Positions 51,660-61,137 are shown, counted from the first letter of the stretch. The stretch is DNA of 64,000 nt from Patescibacteria group bacterium (GCA_022709545.1 JAKLIP010000001.1:1-64000); one strand, 5' to 3'. A program made the numbers and translations. Notes: generated from the letters alone by a model not told the origin.

Positions 51660-53042
51660 ATGTATAGCATTATTTTATGTGGCGGATCTGGAACCCGTTT
51701 GTGGCCGCTTTCGCGCAAAAACTTTCCCAAGCAATTCCTAAAGCTTTACAGCGATAAGTCGCTTCTGCAAGAGACTTTTTTGAGAATGAAAGAAATTGTG
51801 CCTCAGGAAAATATATATTTTGTAACCAATGAAGAAAACTATTTCAATGTTTTCAATCAGGTCAAAGAAATTTACGCCGGATTCAAAGAACGCCAGGTTT
51901 TGAAAGAACCAGAAAGCCGGAACACGATGCCAGCCATTGCTTTAGCGGTTAAATACCTTAAGGATGAAATAAAAATAGACGAAAATGTGCCGATAATAAT
52001 GGTTCCATCTGACCATTATATTGGTAAAAGAGAAGCTTATATAGAAACCGCTAAAAACGCTTTAGGAAAAATAGGGGACAATTTAGGAACTATCGGAATC
52101 AAGCCGACCATGGCGCACACAGGTTTGGGTTATATTAAAAAGGGCGAAAATCTAGGGGACTATTATAAAGTAGATGGTTTCAAAGAAAAGCCAGACGTAA
52201 AAACAGCCAAGGAATTTTTTGAATCAGGAGGATATTTATGGAATGCTGGAATGTATCTTTTCAGCGCCAAAGCTATAAGTGAAGAAATGAAAAAAAATGC
52301 ACCAGAAAGCTATGCTTTATTTGAAAAGGATTATCAATTCTTTATCCAGAATTTCAGCAACTTGCCGGCAGTGGCTATTGATGTGGCTATTTCAGAAAAA
52401 TCGGACAGGATGGTGGTTTTTGATGGTGATTTTGACTGGAGCGATATTGGAAGTTTTGATGTTCTAGCAGAGATATTGAACAGAAAAAAAGATGATAATC
52501 CGAAACATGTTTCCATTGATTCAAAAAACGTTTTTGCTTATTCAGCCAATAATGGGCTCATTGTGACTTCAGGAATTGAAGATGTTATTGTGATTGAAAA
52601 TAATGACAGCATTTTGGTGCAGAAAATGAGAGAAAGCAATGATGGAGTGAAAAAAGTGGTGGAATATCTCAAAGAAAAAAATTATCCCGAATTGAGTGAT
52701 AACATTGTCGGTTATCGTCCATGGGGTAAATATGAAGTGCTTATTGACGGAGACAATCATAAAGTAAAAAAAATTACAGTCTATCCAGGAAAATCATTGA
52801 GTTTGCAAATGCACAAAAAAAGGGCAGAACATTGGGTTGTTGTTAAAGGTGTTGCTGATGTTATTAAAGAAGAAGATATCTTTACCTTGCAAGAAAATGA
52901 AAGTACTTATATTCCAGTTGAAACCAGGCATCGTCTTTCTAATTCAGGCAAAGAAAATTTAGAAATTATAGAAGTTCAGACGGGAAGTTATCTGGAAGAA
53001 GACGATATTGTCAGGTTTGACGATGATTACGGAAGGAAATAG
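51660..53042 (+). CDS. manC: Mannose-1-phosphate guanylyltransferase / mannose-6-phosphate isomerase
   Basis: Makes GDP-mannose from mannose-1-P and GTP. I chose ATG 51660 (460 residues) because an upstream in-frame extension would overlap the preceding gene. The N-terminal transferase domain has GGSGTRLWPLSR at 8-19, then FPKQF, VPSDHY and WNAGMYLF. The C-terminal cupin has PWGKYEVL, LQMHKKRAEHW and YIPVETRHRLSN, the type II isomerase domain. With pmm at 57-58 kb and pgi at 32.4 kb, it completes a route from fructose-6-P to GDP-mannose. Confidence 0.95.
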   Translation: MYSIILCGGSGTRLWPLSRKNFPKQFLKLYSDKSLLQETFLRMKEIVPQENIYFVTNEENYFNVFNQVKEIYAGFKERQVLKEPESRNTMPAIALAVKYLKDEIKIDENVPIIMVPSDHYIGKREAYIETAKNALGKIGDNLGTIGIKPTMAHTGLGYIKKGENLGDYYKVDGFKEKPDVKTAKEFFESGGYLWNAGMYLFSAKAISEEMKKNAPESYALFEKDYQFFIQNFSNLPAVAIDVAISEKSDRMVVFDGDFDWSDIGSFDVLAEILNRKKDDNPKHVSIDSKNVFAYSANNGLIVTSGIEDVIVIENNDSILVQKMRESNDGVKKVVEYLKEKNYPELSDNIVGYRPWGKYEVLIDGDNHKVKKITVYPGKSLSLQMHKKRAEHWVVVKGVADVIKEEDIFTLQENESTYIPVETRHRLSNSGKENLEIIEVQTGSYLEEDDIVRFDDDYGRK

Positions 53043-53112
53043 TGGCACTGGACAAGATAGTTAAAATAGTATATACTTAACATATTAGATAAGTCACTTC
53101 TTAATTTTTGTT

Positions 53113-53213
53113 TACCCCCACACCAAATTCAGAGATTTTGTGGGCTATATTTTTTAGGCTATTATGGCCTTAATAAGCCAAAATATTCAACTTTTTAGGT
53201 TTTGGTGTGGGGG
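53113..53213. repeat. Inverted-repeat element (ACCCCCACACCAAA type) upstream of tRNA-Leu
   Basis: CCCCCACACCAAA (53115-53127) and TTTGGTGTGGGGG (53201-53213) are perfect inverted repeats around ~73 bp with no ORF and an inner GGCT-ATTA/TAAT-AGCC hairpin. The same ends, with shared flanks TTTACCCCC and GGGGGCG, enclose the tRNA-Arg at 61011-61137. It resembles a miniature inverted-repeat element. The rest of 53043-53296 shows nothing else. Confidence 0.75.
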
Positions 53214-53296
53214 CGAGTAAGCCGCTTTTTTCGTGCAAGACAAGCCATCTCTATAAAGGGGATCTTATTATCTTTTACTTTAGAAAATTATTAAAA

Positions 53297-53378
53297 GGGG
53301 ATATGGTGAAATTGGTATACACGCATGCTTCAGGTGCATGTGGCGCAAGTCGTGAGAGTTCGAGTCTCTCTATCCCCA
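53297..53378 (+). tRNA. tRNA-Leu (anticodon CAG)
   Basis: An 82-nt class II tRNA. Acceptor GGGGATA/TATCCCC, anticodon stem CATGC/GCATG with loop TTCAGGT, a long variable arm TGGCGCAAGTCGT and T-arm GAGAG-TTCGAGT-CTCTC. CCA is not encoded. Confidence 0.93.
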
Positions 53379-53475
53379 CATTTTAACGCAATATAAAACT
53401 TTTAATATAAGTAGGTTATTATCTTTTAATTTCATAAACAAAAAAAACTTACTTTGTTAGTGGTTAATAAAAAAT

Positions 53476-55356
53476 ATGTTTAAAAAACAAAGCAGTCCGA
53501 TGACTGCAAGCGCGCAAACTCTGCCCAACAACAAGCAGGTAAATGCGCAACACAAAAAACCTTCCCACAATGCTATGCATAGCATTGCAGGCAGGCCGAT
53601 GAAAAAATTTAAAAAAAATATGCCTCCGAACATGGGCATGAGAAACAATCAGATGAGGTTTCACAAGTTTCCGATGAATCCCAAGAGTAATCATTTGGTT
53701 ATCACTCCTTTGGGTGGCAATGAAGAAGTCGGAAGGAATATGACAGTGTTTGAATATGATGGAGATATCATAATTTTAGACATGGGCATACAATTTCCAG
53801 AGGAAGACATGCCAGGCATAGACTACATTGTTCCTAACATTAATTACCTAAAAGGCAAAGAAAAAAATGTAAGAGGGGTACTGCTCAGCCATGGCCACCT
53901 TGACCATATTGGTGCAGCGCCAATCCTGCTTAAAGAACTTGGTTATCCTCCGATTGTCGGACGTGATTTGACACTAGCTTTAGTCAAGAAAAAAATGGAG
54001 GACTTTGATAAGAATTCAGCCCAGAATCTGAAAGTTATGAGAATCAATTCTGTTTCAGACAAAATTAAATTAGGAAAATTTCAAATTGAATTCTTTGAGG
54101 TGGAACACTCAGTCATGGATGCAGTTGGAGTAATAATCAGAACGCCAGACGGAACTGTCATACATCCGGGAGACTGGACTATGGATAAAAATCCAAAAAA
54201 TCATAAAATAATAACTTATGATCATTTGTCTAAATTACCTTCACCTCGGATACTAATGCTGGAAAGTTTGGGAGCTACTGACACCAAAAGTGAAGACAAA
54301 CCGGAATCAGAGATGTACAAAAACCTAGAAAAACTTGTAGGTTCAGCCAATGGTTTGGTTGTTATCGGAACTTTTTCTTCACAGATTGAACGTATTGGGA
54401 AAATAATAGAATATGCTGAAAGTATAGGGAAAAAAGTGGCCCTGGACGGGTATAGCATGAGGATGAATATTGAAATTGCCAAAGAACTCGGCTATATAAA
54501 AGCTCACAAGAAAACCTTAATTTCAGTCAACGAAATACATAAATATCCAAGAAATAAAGTTGTGGTTATTTGTACCGGGGCACAAGGAGAAGGCAATGCA
54601 GTTCTCTCACGCATTGTCAATGACGAGCATCGTTTCGTCAGAATCCAAAAAGATGATACGATAATATTTTCTTCTTCAATTGTTCCTGGAAATGAACGTA
54701 CAGTACAAAGACTCAAAGATGATTTATACCGCAAATGTGACAATGTGATTCATAGCGATATCCTTGATGTACATACTAGCGGACACAGCAATGCTTATGA
54801 TATTCAAAATATTTTACACCAGATCAAGCCCGATTTTTTCCTACCCGTTTATGGCAATCATTATATGCTCAAAGAAGCCGCCAAGTTAGCAGAGAGAATT
54901 GGAATAAAAAAAGAAAAAATATTTGTTCTGGATAATGGAAATCAAATAGAGTTTAGCAACGGTAACGCTAAAATTCTTTCAAAAAAAATTGATACCAGCT
55001 ATGTTATGGTTGATGGTCTGGGAGTCGGAGATGTCGGGGAAGTGGTGCTCAGAGATCGCCAATTATTGGCGAAAGATGGAATGTTTACAATCGTTGTGAT
55101 CATTGATTCCAAAACAAAAAAAATAATCGGTACACCGCAAATCACATCAAGAGGATTTATTTTCGTCAAAGAAAATTTTGATCTAGTAAATGCTACGAAA
55201 AGGGTGGTGGAAAAAGTGGTCAAAGAAAAAACTTCAGAAGGCCTGCCGGTTAACTGGGATTATGTCAAAAATAATATCCGCGAATCGGTCGGATCTTTCT
55301 TGTTTACAAAAACCGAAAGGCGACCTATGGTGTTGCCGGTAGTTATAGAGGTCTAA
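53476..55356 (+). CDS. rnj: Ribonuclease J
   Basis: A metallo-beta-lactamase/beta-CASP exo/endoribonuclease for mRNA decay and rRNA maturation. The 626 residues include a ~70-residue basic, low-complexity N-terminal extension rich in K, N, M and Q, not part of the catalytic fold. The core begins LVITPLGGNEEVGRNM, with the zinc motif HGHLDH at 139-144, then VEHSVMDA and the TSGHSNA beta-CASP motif. A perfect 20-bp palindrome lies in the extension-coding region. Confidence 0.95.
   Translation: MFKKQSSPMTASAQTLPNNKQVNAQHKKPSHNAMHSIAGRPMKKFKKNMPPNMGMRNNQMRFHKFPMNPKSNHLVITPLGGNEEVGRNMTVFEYDGDIIILDMGIQFPEEDMPGIDYIVPNINYLKGKEKNVRGVLLSHGHLDHIGAAPILLKELGYPPIVGRDLTLALVKKKMEDFDKNSAQNLKVMRINSVSDKIKLGKFQIEFFEVEHSVMDAVGVIIRTPDGTVIHPGDWTMDKNPKNHKIITYDHLSKLPSPRILMLESLGATDTKSEDKPESEMYKNLEKLVGSANGLVVIGTFSSQIERIGKIIEYAESIGKKVALDGYSMRMNIEIAKELGYIKAHKKTLISVNEIHKYPRNKVVVICTGAQGEGNAVLSRIVNDEHRFVRIQKDDTIIFSSSIVPGNERTVQRLKDDLYRKCDNVIHSDILDVHTSGHSNAYDIQNILHQIKPDFFLPVYGNHYMLKEAAKLAERIGIKKEKIFVLDNGNQIEFSNGNAKILSKKIDTSYVMVDGLGVGDVGEVVLRDRQLLAKDGMFTIVVIIDSKTKKIIGTPQITSRGFIFVKENFDLVNATKRVVEKVVKEKTSEGLPVNWDYVKNNIRESVGSFLFTKTERRPMVLPVVIEV
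53568..53587. repeat. 20-bp perfect palindrome in the 5' part of the RNase J gene
   Basis: CAATGCTATGCATAGCATTG reads the same on both strands and falls in codons for the non-conserved N-terminal extension. Confidence 0.85.
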
Positions 55357-55367
55357 GCGAAACAAAG

Positions 55368-55396
55368 AAAACTGCTCAGTGATGGGCAGTTTTTTA
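55368..55396 (+). terminator. Terminator of the RNase J gene
   Basis: AAACTGCTC / GGGCAGTTT with a T run. Confidence 0.85.
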
Positions 55397-55870
55397 ATTA
55401 TACAATTTCGCCCACTTTTCTTTCAAAAGAAAAGTGGACAGAAAAGAAACTTGCACACGGATTAATTTCTGTGGCAAATTCTAAGCTCGCTCACTAAAAT
55501 TCCTGCTTCACTCCGCTGCGTTTAAGGAATTTATTAACGTTCACTTGCTTGAATTTGCTTACGAAATTTATAGTGTGCGAGAGGATGCAAAAATTCAAAA
55601 AACACTTTGCCTAAGTACTTCATATGGCGCACCTATAAAATGCTAAATAATGCATTCATAATTCCGCCCTGCGGAAGACCCTGGTATAAATTCAGATTTG
55701 CGAGCGTCTAAAAAATTTCTGTCTGACCTCGACTTGTCGGGGGAGTTATATTTTTTAGTGAGCAAATCCTAAATTTGTCAGTGGCTGCAGTCGGGCGGAG
55801 AGTTCTTTTTGTTACTTTTTCTTGCGGAAAGAAAAAGTCAGGCCAATTTTGTTTGCAAAAAAGGGCTATT
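55397..55870. repeat. Hairpin-rich noncoding element before trpS
   Basis: About 470 bp with no credible gene. Two related hairpins mark its ends: CCACTTTTCTT/AAGAAAAGTGG (55412-55437) and ACTTTTTCTT/AAGAAAAAGT (55814-55838), both followed by a CAG-type flank. Between them, on the minus strand, are copies of the motifs AAGCAAGTGAA, GAAGCAGGAATT and GTGAGCGAGC (about 55480-55565). These resemble the motifs at 3666-3716 and in the tRNA-Ser cluster. Confidence 0.6.
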
Positions 55871-55908
55871 TTAGTTATTATTACTTTATAAACTTTATAA
55901 ATTTAAAT

Positions 55909-56892
55909 ATGAACAAGCGTATTTTCTCGGGAATACAACCGTCGGGCAATTTGCATGTCGGCAATTATTTAGGCGCTATCAAAAATTGGGTCAAGCTTCA
56001 GGATGAGTTTGAGTCCATTTTTTGCGTGGTAGATATGCATGCCATTACTGTTCCGCAAAACCCTGAAGAGCTCAGAAAAAGGACTATTGAAATTGCTAAA
56101 GTTTATTTAGCTTCAGGAATTGACCCGAAAAAATCCAGCATTTTTATTCAATCTCATATTCAGGAACACGCAGAGCTGGCTTGGATTTTAAACACAATAG
56201 CTAAAATGCCAGAACTGGACAAGATGACACAATTTAAAGATAAAACACAAAATAACAGTCGAGAAAGTATCGGAGTTGGGTTATATGATTATCCGATTCT
56301 GATGGCGGCAGATATTCTGCTTTATGATGCGGAAAAAGTTCCAGTGGGTGAAGACCAGGTTCAGCACGTGGAACTTACCCGGACACTTGGAAAAAGATTT
56401 AATAATAAATTTGGCGAAACATTTGTGATTCCCGAGCCGCATATAACCAAAGAGGGGATGAGAATAATGGGTTTGGATGATCCAGGCAAGAAAATGTCAA
56501 AGTCGGCAGCTTCTGAATATAACTGGATCGGAATTACTGATGACGCAGAAGCAATCAGAAAAAAAATAAAAAAAGCTGTGACTGATTCTGGCAGTGAGAT
56601 AAAATATCAAGACGATAAACCGGCACTCAAGAATCTTATCAACATTTACTCTGGATTTTCTGGCAAAACTCCGAAAGAGATTGAAAAAATGTATGTCGGC
56701 AAGGGTTATGGAGATTTTAAAAATGATTTAGCGGAAGTTATTATTGCAGGACTCAAACCGATTCAGGAAAAAATGAAATCACTTTCTAATGAAGAAGTTT
56801 TGAAGATTCTAGAAGATGGCGCCAGCAAAGTTCGATTGATTGCCGAGAATAAAATGGAAGAAGTGAAAAAGAAGATAGGCTTCATATTATAG
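55909..56892 (+). CDS. trpS: Tryptophanyl-tRNA synthetase
   Basis: Class I synthetase, 327 residues from ATG 55909, the normal length. A longer frame from 55822 only adds sequence from the noncoding element. The HIGH-type motif is PSGNLHVGN at 11-19 and the KMSKS motif is present (GKKMSKSAAS). Trp-pocket residues in MPELDKMTQFKDK are typical. Confidence 0.95.
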   Translation: MNKRIFSGIQPSGNLHVGNYLGAIKNWVKLQDEFESIFCVVDMHAITVPQNPEELRKRTIEIAKVYLASGIDPKKSSIFIQSHIQEHAELAWILNTIAKMPELDKMTQFKDKTQNNSRESIGVGLYDYPILMAADILLYDAEKVPVGEDQVQHVELTRTLGKRFNNKFGETFVIPEPHITKEGMRIMGLDDPGKKMSKSAASEYNWIGITDDAEAIRKKIKKAVTDSGSEIKYQDDKPALKNLINIYSGFSGKTPKEIEKMYVGKGYGDFKNDLAEVIIAGLKPIQEKMKSLSNEEVLKILEDGASKVRLIAENKMEEVKKKIGFIL

Positions 56893-56937
56893 TAGATATT
56901 TTGTTACGTAACATGTTAAGTAACACTTGAGCATAAA

Positions 56938-56966
56938 AAAATCGCCCCAGAAGGGCGATTTTTTGA
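56938..56966. terminator. Bidirectional terminator between trpS and pmm
   Basis: AAATCGCCC-cagaa-GGGCGATTT lies between A and T runs and serves both convergent genes. A GTTACGTAAC palindrome lies just before it (56903-56912). Confidence 0.85.
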
Positions 56967-56967
56967 A

Positions 56968-58332
56968 CTATCCTCTTATTATTTTAAGCAACTCATCTCT
57001 TTTTTCTTCCATCAACTCTTTTGATTTTGCTTCAACATTAAGTCTGATAACTGGTTCCGTATTCGAACCGCGGAGATTAAATCTCCAATTATCAAATTCA
57101 ATCGAAACTCCATCAATCTCGTCTACGCTCTTGGCTTGCGGTGCATATTTTTCTTTAGCTTCTGATATCTTTGCTTTTACGTCCGAAACTTCGCTATTTA
57201 TTTCTCCACTGACAAAATATTTATTCCAGAACATTTCCTGCATGATTTCGGAGAGCGTTTTTTCTTGTTCGGAAAGAAACTCCAACATCATCACGAAGGG
57301 AATAAGGCCATTATCACAATAAAAGTAATCCCTGAAATAATAATGCGCGCTCATTTCTCCTCCAAAAACTACATTGTCATTTCTCATCCTTTCCTTGATA
57401 AAAGCATGCCCGGATTTGTTTATTATGTCTTTGCCACCATTTTCTTTAGCAATGTCAGCAATGGCCCAAATTAAACGAGGATCGTGTAAGATAGTTGCTC
57501 CCGGATTTCTTTGGAGGAAAATTTTTCCTAAAAGAGCGGTAATGAAATAGCCTTCAATAAATTCTCCTTTTTCTGTAAAAAAGAAACAGCGGTCAGCATC
57601 TGCGTCCCAGGCTACTCCGAAATCAGCTCCACTTTCCATCACTAATTTAGAAATTTCTTCGCGATTTTCCGGAATAAGAGGATCAGGACGTCCCTTTGGA
57701 AAATTTCCGTCTGATTCCCAGTTTAGTTTTATAACTTCTATGTTGCTATTTTCTAATAATTGATCCAAAGCTCTGCCGCCAACTCCAAAATTTGGGTTAG
57801 CAACAATTTTAAACTTTTTGAATTTTGAAAAATCGGCAAAAGATCTAATTTTATTTATATAATCATCCATTATATTTTTCTTTTCTATCAACTTAAGATT
57901 TTCTTCTGATAATTCCAAATTTTCAATTCGTTGGTCATCTTTCAAGGCTATGTCCCTGATTTCAAACAGGCCAGTGTCTGATGAAATCGGCTTTGATTTT
58001 TCACGGACAAACTTAGCGCCATTATATTCCTTAGGATTGTGAGAAGCAGTGATGGAAAATCCTCCGGCATAACCATAATTGGCTACGGAGAAATAAAGCA
58101 TATCAGTGGATATCTCGCCGACATCTATGACTTTTATACCCTGATCCGTAACTGCTTTTATGGCTGCATTTTTGAGCGATGGGGAAGAAAGTCTGACATC
58201 GCATCCAATGACTACCTCACTCGGTTTTACGAATTCACAATAAGCTTTAGCGATCTTGTAAACATCTTGCTCGTTTATTTCTTCTGGATAAATTCCGCGG
58301 ATGTCATAGGCTTTAAAGATTTTTTCATTCAT
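56968..58332 (-). CDS. Phosphomannomutase/phosphoglucomutase
   Basis: Interconverts hexose-6-P and hexose-1-P. The 454-residue alpha-D-phosphohexomutase has the phosphoserine loop TASHNP (S97), the magnesium loop DADADR (D243, D245, D247), the sugar-binding GGEMSAHYYF and the phosphate-binding RGSNTEPVIRL. The GEMSAH loop suits PMM/PGM-type dual specificity. It provides mannose-1-P for manC. Confidence 0.95.
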   Translation of the reverse strand: MNEKIFKAYDIRGIYPEEINEQDVYKIAKAYCEFVKPSEVVIGCDVRLSSPSLKNAAIKAVTDQGIKVIDVGEISTDMLYFSVANYGYAGGFSITASHNPKEYNGAKFVREKSKPISSDTGLFEIRDIALKDDQRIENLELSEENLKLIEKKNIMDDYINKIRSFADFSKFKKFKIVANPNFGVGGRALDQLLENSNIEVIKLNWESDGNFPKGRPDPLIPENREEISKLVMESGADFGVAWDADADRCFFFTEKGEFIEGYFITALLGKIFLQRNPGATILHDPRLIWAIADIAKENGGKDIINKSGHAFIKERMRNDNVVFGGEMSAHYYFRDYFYCDNGLIPFVMMLEFLSEQEKTLSEIMQEMFWNKYFVSGEINSEVSDVKAKISEAKEKYAPQAKSVDEIDGVSIEFDNWRFNLRGSNTEPVIRLNVEAKSKELMEEKRDELLKIIRG

Positions 58333-58380
58333 AATTTTTTTAATATTTTTAACTATTAAAGTTTATCAAAAACATGTTTT

Positions 58381-60465
58381 TTACTCAAGGTGCACATTTT
58401 GATTGAATTTTTCCAGTTCCTTTTCAAGCAGGGGATATTTCTTGAGATCTGGACTTTCTTTAAGGATTTTTTCAGCGTAGCTTTGGGAAATTTCTATGAG
58501 TTTCACATTGGTCACATTCTGCATAGCAATGTCAGGAATGCCCGATTGGCGGGTGCCGAAAAATTCTCCCGGACCTCTGATTTCAAAATCTTTTTCGGCA
58601 ATGTCAAAACCGCTGCTGTATTTTTCCAAAGCCTTCAGTCTGTCTTTAGCCAGAGAAGAACTACTACTAGTAAATAGAAAACAATAGGACTGCATATTGC
58701 TACGTCCAACGCGTCCGCGAAATTGATGAAGCTGTGCCAATCCAAAACGATCCGCATCTTCAATAATCATAATGGTTGCGTTGGGTATATCAATGCCAAC
58801 TTCTACAACTGAAGTGGAAACTAAAATGTCATATTTTTTATCTTCGAAATCACGCATGATTTTTTCTTTCTCGTTGGATTTCAATCTTCCATGTAAAAGC
58901 GCTAAATTAAGATCAGGAAAAATATTTTTTGAAAGTCGCTCATGTTCTTCGGTAGCGGCTTTGAGTTCTGTCATTTTACTCGATTCTTCTACAAGAGGAA
59001 AAATAATAAATGCCTGCTGTCCATTTTTAACTTCCTGCCGTACAAAATCGTATGTATTTTCGCGGTCACGGCCGTTGATTATTTTGGTTATGATTTTCTT
59101 GCGGTTTTTAGGCATTTCATCCAGTACGGAAAGATGAAGATTGCCAAAAAAAGCCAAAGCCAGCGTTCGGGGGATTGGAGTCGCAGACATTGATAGCAAA
59201 TGAGGTGTTTTATCTGGAAGTCCATCATTTATTTCAGAAATCTTTTGTTGGAGATATGCGCGCTGATCAACTCCAAAGCGGTGCTGTTCATCAACAATAA
59301 CCAAAACAAGATTTTTAAATTTTACATCTTTTTGTATAAGGGCATGAGTACCAATGACAAAGTCAATTTTTCCATTTTTAATTTCATTTAGTAATTCTAT
59401 ACGTTTTATCTTGTCGTTCTTTACTATTTGATAAGAATTTGTCAGCAAGGCAATAGAAATATTTTGTTTTGAAAATAGTTTAGAAATGGAGTCAAAATGC
59501 TGCCGCGCCAGAACCTCCGTGGGAGCCATTAAAGAAACTTGATAGCCGGCATTTACAGCATTTAAAATTGCCATAGCAGCTACAACAGTTTTCCCGCTGC
59601 CAACGTCGCCATTAAGCAGCCGGTTCATCGGTAGTGTTTTTTCAATGTCTTTTAGAATCTGGAAAGCTGATTTTCTCTGGGCGTTTGTAAGAGAGAAGGG
59701 AAGTGATTCAACAAATTTTTTTATCAGTTTTTCATCAAAAGAAATGGAAATAGCCTGCTTTTTATTCCATAAATTTTTTACATTTTGTGAAGCTAACTGT
59801 GCCAAGAACATTTGATCAAAAGCTATCCGCTTTTGAGCTAAAACGCTCTGCTTTAGTGTTTTCGGGAAATGCGCATAGTAAATGGCTTCTTTCAGATTTG
59901 GCAGGTGCAAATCTTTCAAAATATTTTCAGGAACCGGATCTTTGATTTCATCCGCGTATTTTATTAAGGATTGCATCTGCCAGCGTATCCATTTAGAAGT
60001 CAATCCTTCTGTTTCCGGGTAAATCGGAACAAGCCGGCCGGTGTTAGTCGGAACGCGCGAAGAAAGTTCCCAAGCTGGATTGGAAAAAAATAATCCCTTA
60101 GCGTCCTCAAAAACTTTTCCGCTAAGACGTGCACCTTTGCCTTCAGTTAGGGAATCACTGACATATGGTTGATTGAACCAGACAGCACGGACTATGCCGG
60201 TTTCATCTTTTATAAAACATTCCGTGATGAGCATTTTTTTCTTCCAGGTTCTGATCAGTTTGCTTTTCACAACTTCGCCCATAACAGTTGCAGTTGTTCC
60301 GGTAGAAAGATTGCCAATAGGAACCCTTTCTGAATAATCTTCATAGCGGAAAGGGAAGTGCATCAAAAAGTCCTCAACAGTCTCAATGTTAAGTTTTTTT
60401 AAAACAGCGGTGTATTTTGGCCCTATCCTTGGCACTAAGATAAGTTTCGTCTGCAAACTAGGCAT
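58381..60465 (-). CDS. recG: ATP-dependent DNA helicase RecG
   Basis: Remodels stalled forks and Holliday junctions. The 694 residues are normal length. The N-terminal wedge/OB domain has FPFRYEDYSE. Walker A is LLNGDVGSGKTVVA and motif II VDEQHRFGVDQR. Further motifs are SMSATPIPRTLA, VVEVGIDIPNATIMIIEDADRFGLAQLHQFRGRVGR and a C-terminal domain with RGPGEFFGTRQSG. No other gene overlaps it. Confidence 0.97.
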   Translation of the reverse strand: MPSLQTKLILVPRIGPKYTAVLKKLNIETVEDFLMHFPFRYEDYSERVPIGNLSTGTTATVMGEVVKSKLIRTWKKKMLITECFIKDETGIVRAVWFNQPYVSDSLTEGKGARLSGKVFEDAKGLFFSNPAWELSSRVPTNTGRLVPIYPETEGLTSKWIRWQMQSLIKYADEIKDPVPENILKDLHLPNLKEAIYYAHFPKTLKQSVLAQKRIAFDQMFLAQLASQNVKNLWNKKQAISISFDEKLIKKFVESLPFSLTNAQRKSAFQILKDIEKTLPMNRLLNGDVGSGKTVVAAMAILNAVNAGYQVSLMAPTEVLARQHFDSISKLFSKQNISIALLTNSYQIVKNDKIKRIELLNEIKNGKIDFVIGTHALIQKDVKFKNLVLVIVDEQHRFGVDQRAYLQQKISEINDGLPDKTPHLLSMSATPIPRTLALAFFGNLHLSVLDEMPKNRKKIITKIINGRDRENTYDFVRQEVKNGQQAFIIFPLVEESSKMTELKAATEEHERLSKNIFPDLNLALLHGRLKSNEKEKIMRDFEDKKYDILVSTSVVEVGIDIPNATIMIIEDADRFGLAQLHQFRGRVGRSNMQSYCFLFTSSSSSLAKDRLKALEKYSSGFDIAEKDFEIRGPGEFFGTRQSGIPDIAMQNVTNVKLIEISQSYAEKILKESPDLKKYPLLEKELEKFNQNVHLE

Positions 60466-60495
60466 AAATGTATTATAGCCTATTTTTTAATATAG

Positions 60496-60533
60496 AAAAA
60501 AGAGATTTGAATAGTTCTTCAAATCTCTTTTTA
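60496..60533 (-). terminator. Terminator of the DksA/TraR-like gene
   Basis: AAAAAGAGATTTGAA / TTCAAATCTCTTTTT, a 15-bp stem flanked by A and T runs, between the zinc-finger gene and recG. Confidence 0.85.
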
Positions 60534-60557
60534 AAATTCTTTCCATTTATCTTTTTC

Positions 60558-60893
60558 TTAATTCCTTAATTCCATTTTTCTTTTTTTTCGATTGCAGAAA
60601 TCACACACATCAGTCAAAATATGATCCTGCAGATATTTGATGGGAATGGGTTTTCTGCATTCCTTGCATTTCCCATCAAAATCAGGTTTTTCGACTTCCT
60701 TTATCCTCGCCTTTGTTTCCGCGATGCTTTGCAATAAAACTTTTTTTTGGGCGACCAATTTTTGCGTTGGCCTTGCTTCAATAAGCTCCATAGTCTCAAA
60801 AAGATTTCTTTCCAAGAAATCTTTTCTTGATTTCAGTCCCTCGATAAGAGCTCGTTTGTTAATTCTCATTCTTTCTCTGTCAGTCTTGTTCAT
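60558..60893 (-). CDS. DksA/TraR-family zinc-finger protein
   Basis: A 111-residue protein with an N-terminal coiled coil (about 5-68) and a C4 zinc finger, C76-C79 and C97-C100 (CKECRKPIP ... VCDFCNRKK). This is the layout of DksA/TraR regulators that enter the RNA-polymerase secondary channel. The coil-tip acidic motif of DksA is not evident, so a regulatory role is likely but not proven. An AAGGGGGTT run precedes the ATG. Confidence 0.82.
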   Translation of the reverse strand: MNKTDRERMRINKRALIEGLKSRKDFLERNLFETMELIEARPTQKLVAQKKVLLQSIAETKARIKEVEKPDFDGKCKECRKPIPIKYLQDHILTDVCDFCNRKKRKMELRN

Positions 60894-60953
60894 TTTTAAC
60901 CCCCTTATTTTTCAATGTTCTTTTGTTAATGCTGTATTTTACCAATATAAAAC

Positions 60954-60984
60954 AAAAAGTCAAGCATAAAAATGCTGACTTTTT
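60954..60984 (-). terminator. Terminator of the tRNA-Arg transcript
   Basis: On the minus strand AAAAAGTCA-GCAT / ATGC-TTGACTTTTT follows the outer tRNA-Arg 3' end by about 9 nt. Confidence 0.75.
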
Positions 60985-61010
60985 ATAATTGTGCGCTTGG
61001 CAGGAATTTT

Positions 61011-61137
61011 ACCCCCACACCAAAAATTAAAGAATAACTTGTGTCCTTGGCTGGAATCGAACCAGCGGCCTTCTGGACCGCAACCAGACGCTCTATCCAC
61101 TGAGCTACAAGGACATATTTTGTTTTGGTGTGGGGGC
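61011..61137. repeat. Inverted-repeat element enclosing tRNA-Arg
   Basis: CCCCCACACCAAAA (61012-61025) and TTTTGGTGTGGGGG (61123-61136) are perfect 14-bp inverted repeats. The intact tRNA-Arg lies between them. The same repeat pair is at 53113-53213 around noncoding DNA. Confidence 0.85.
61042..61114 (-). tRNA. tRNA-Arg (anticodon GCG), intact
   Basis: 73 nt. Acceptor GTCCTTG/CAAGGAC, D-arm GCTC/GAGC, anticodon loop TTGCGGT, variable AGGCC, T-arm GCTGG-TTCGATT-CCAGC, discriminator A, no encoded CCA. A 47-bp stretch (61065-61111) is identical to 61144-61190 of the outer copy. Confidence 0.92.

Noticed and set aside
50861-51730. 289-residue minus-strand frame opposite the shared C-terminal module
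   Set aside because: Antisense shadow. The same shadow occurs at 45572-45850 because the DNA is duplicated.
55822-55908. N-terminal extension of trpS
   Set aside because: The extra 29 codons come from the hairpin element; the conserved protein starts at ATG 55909.
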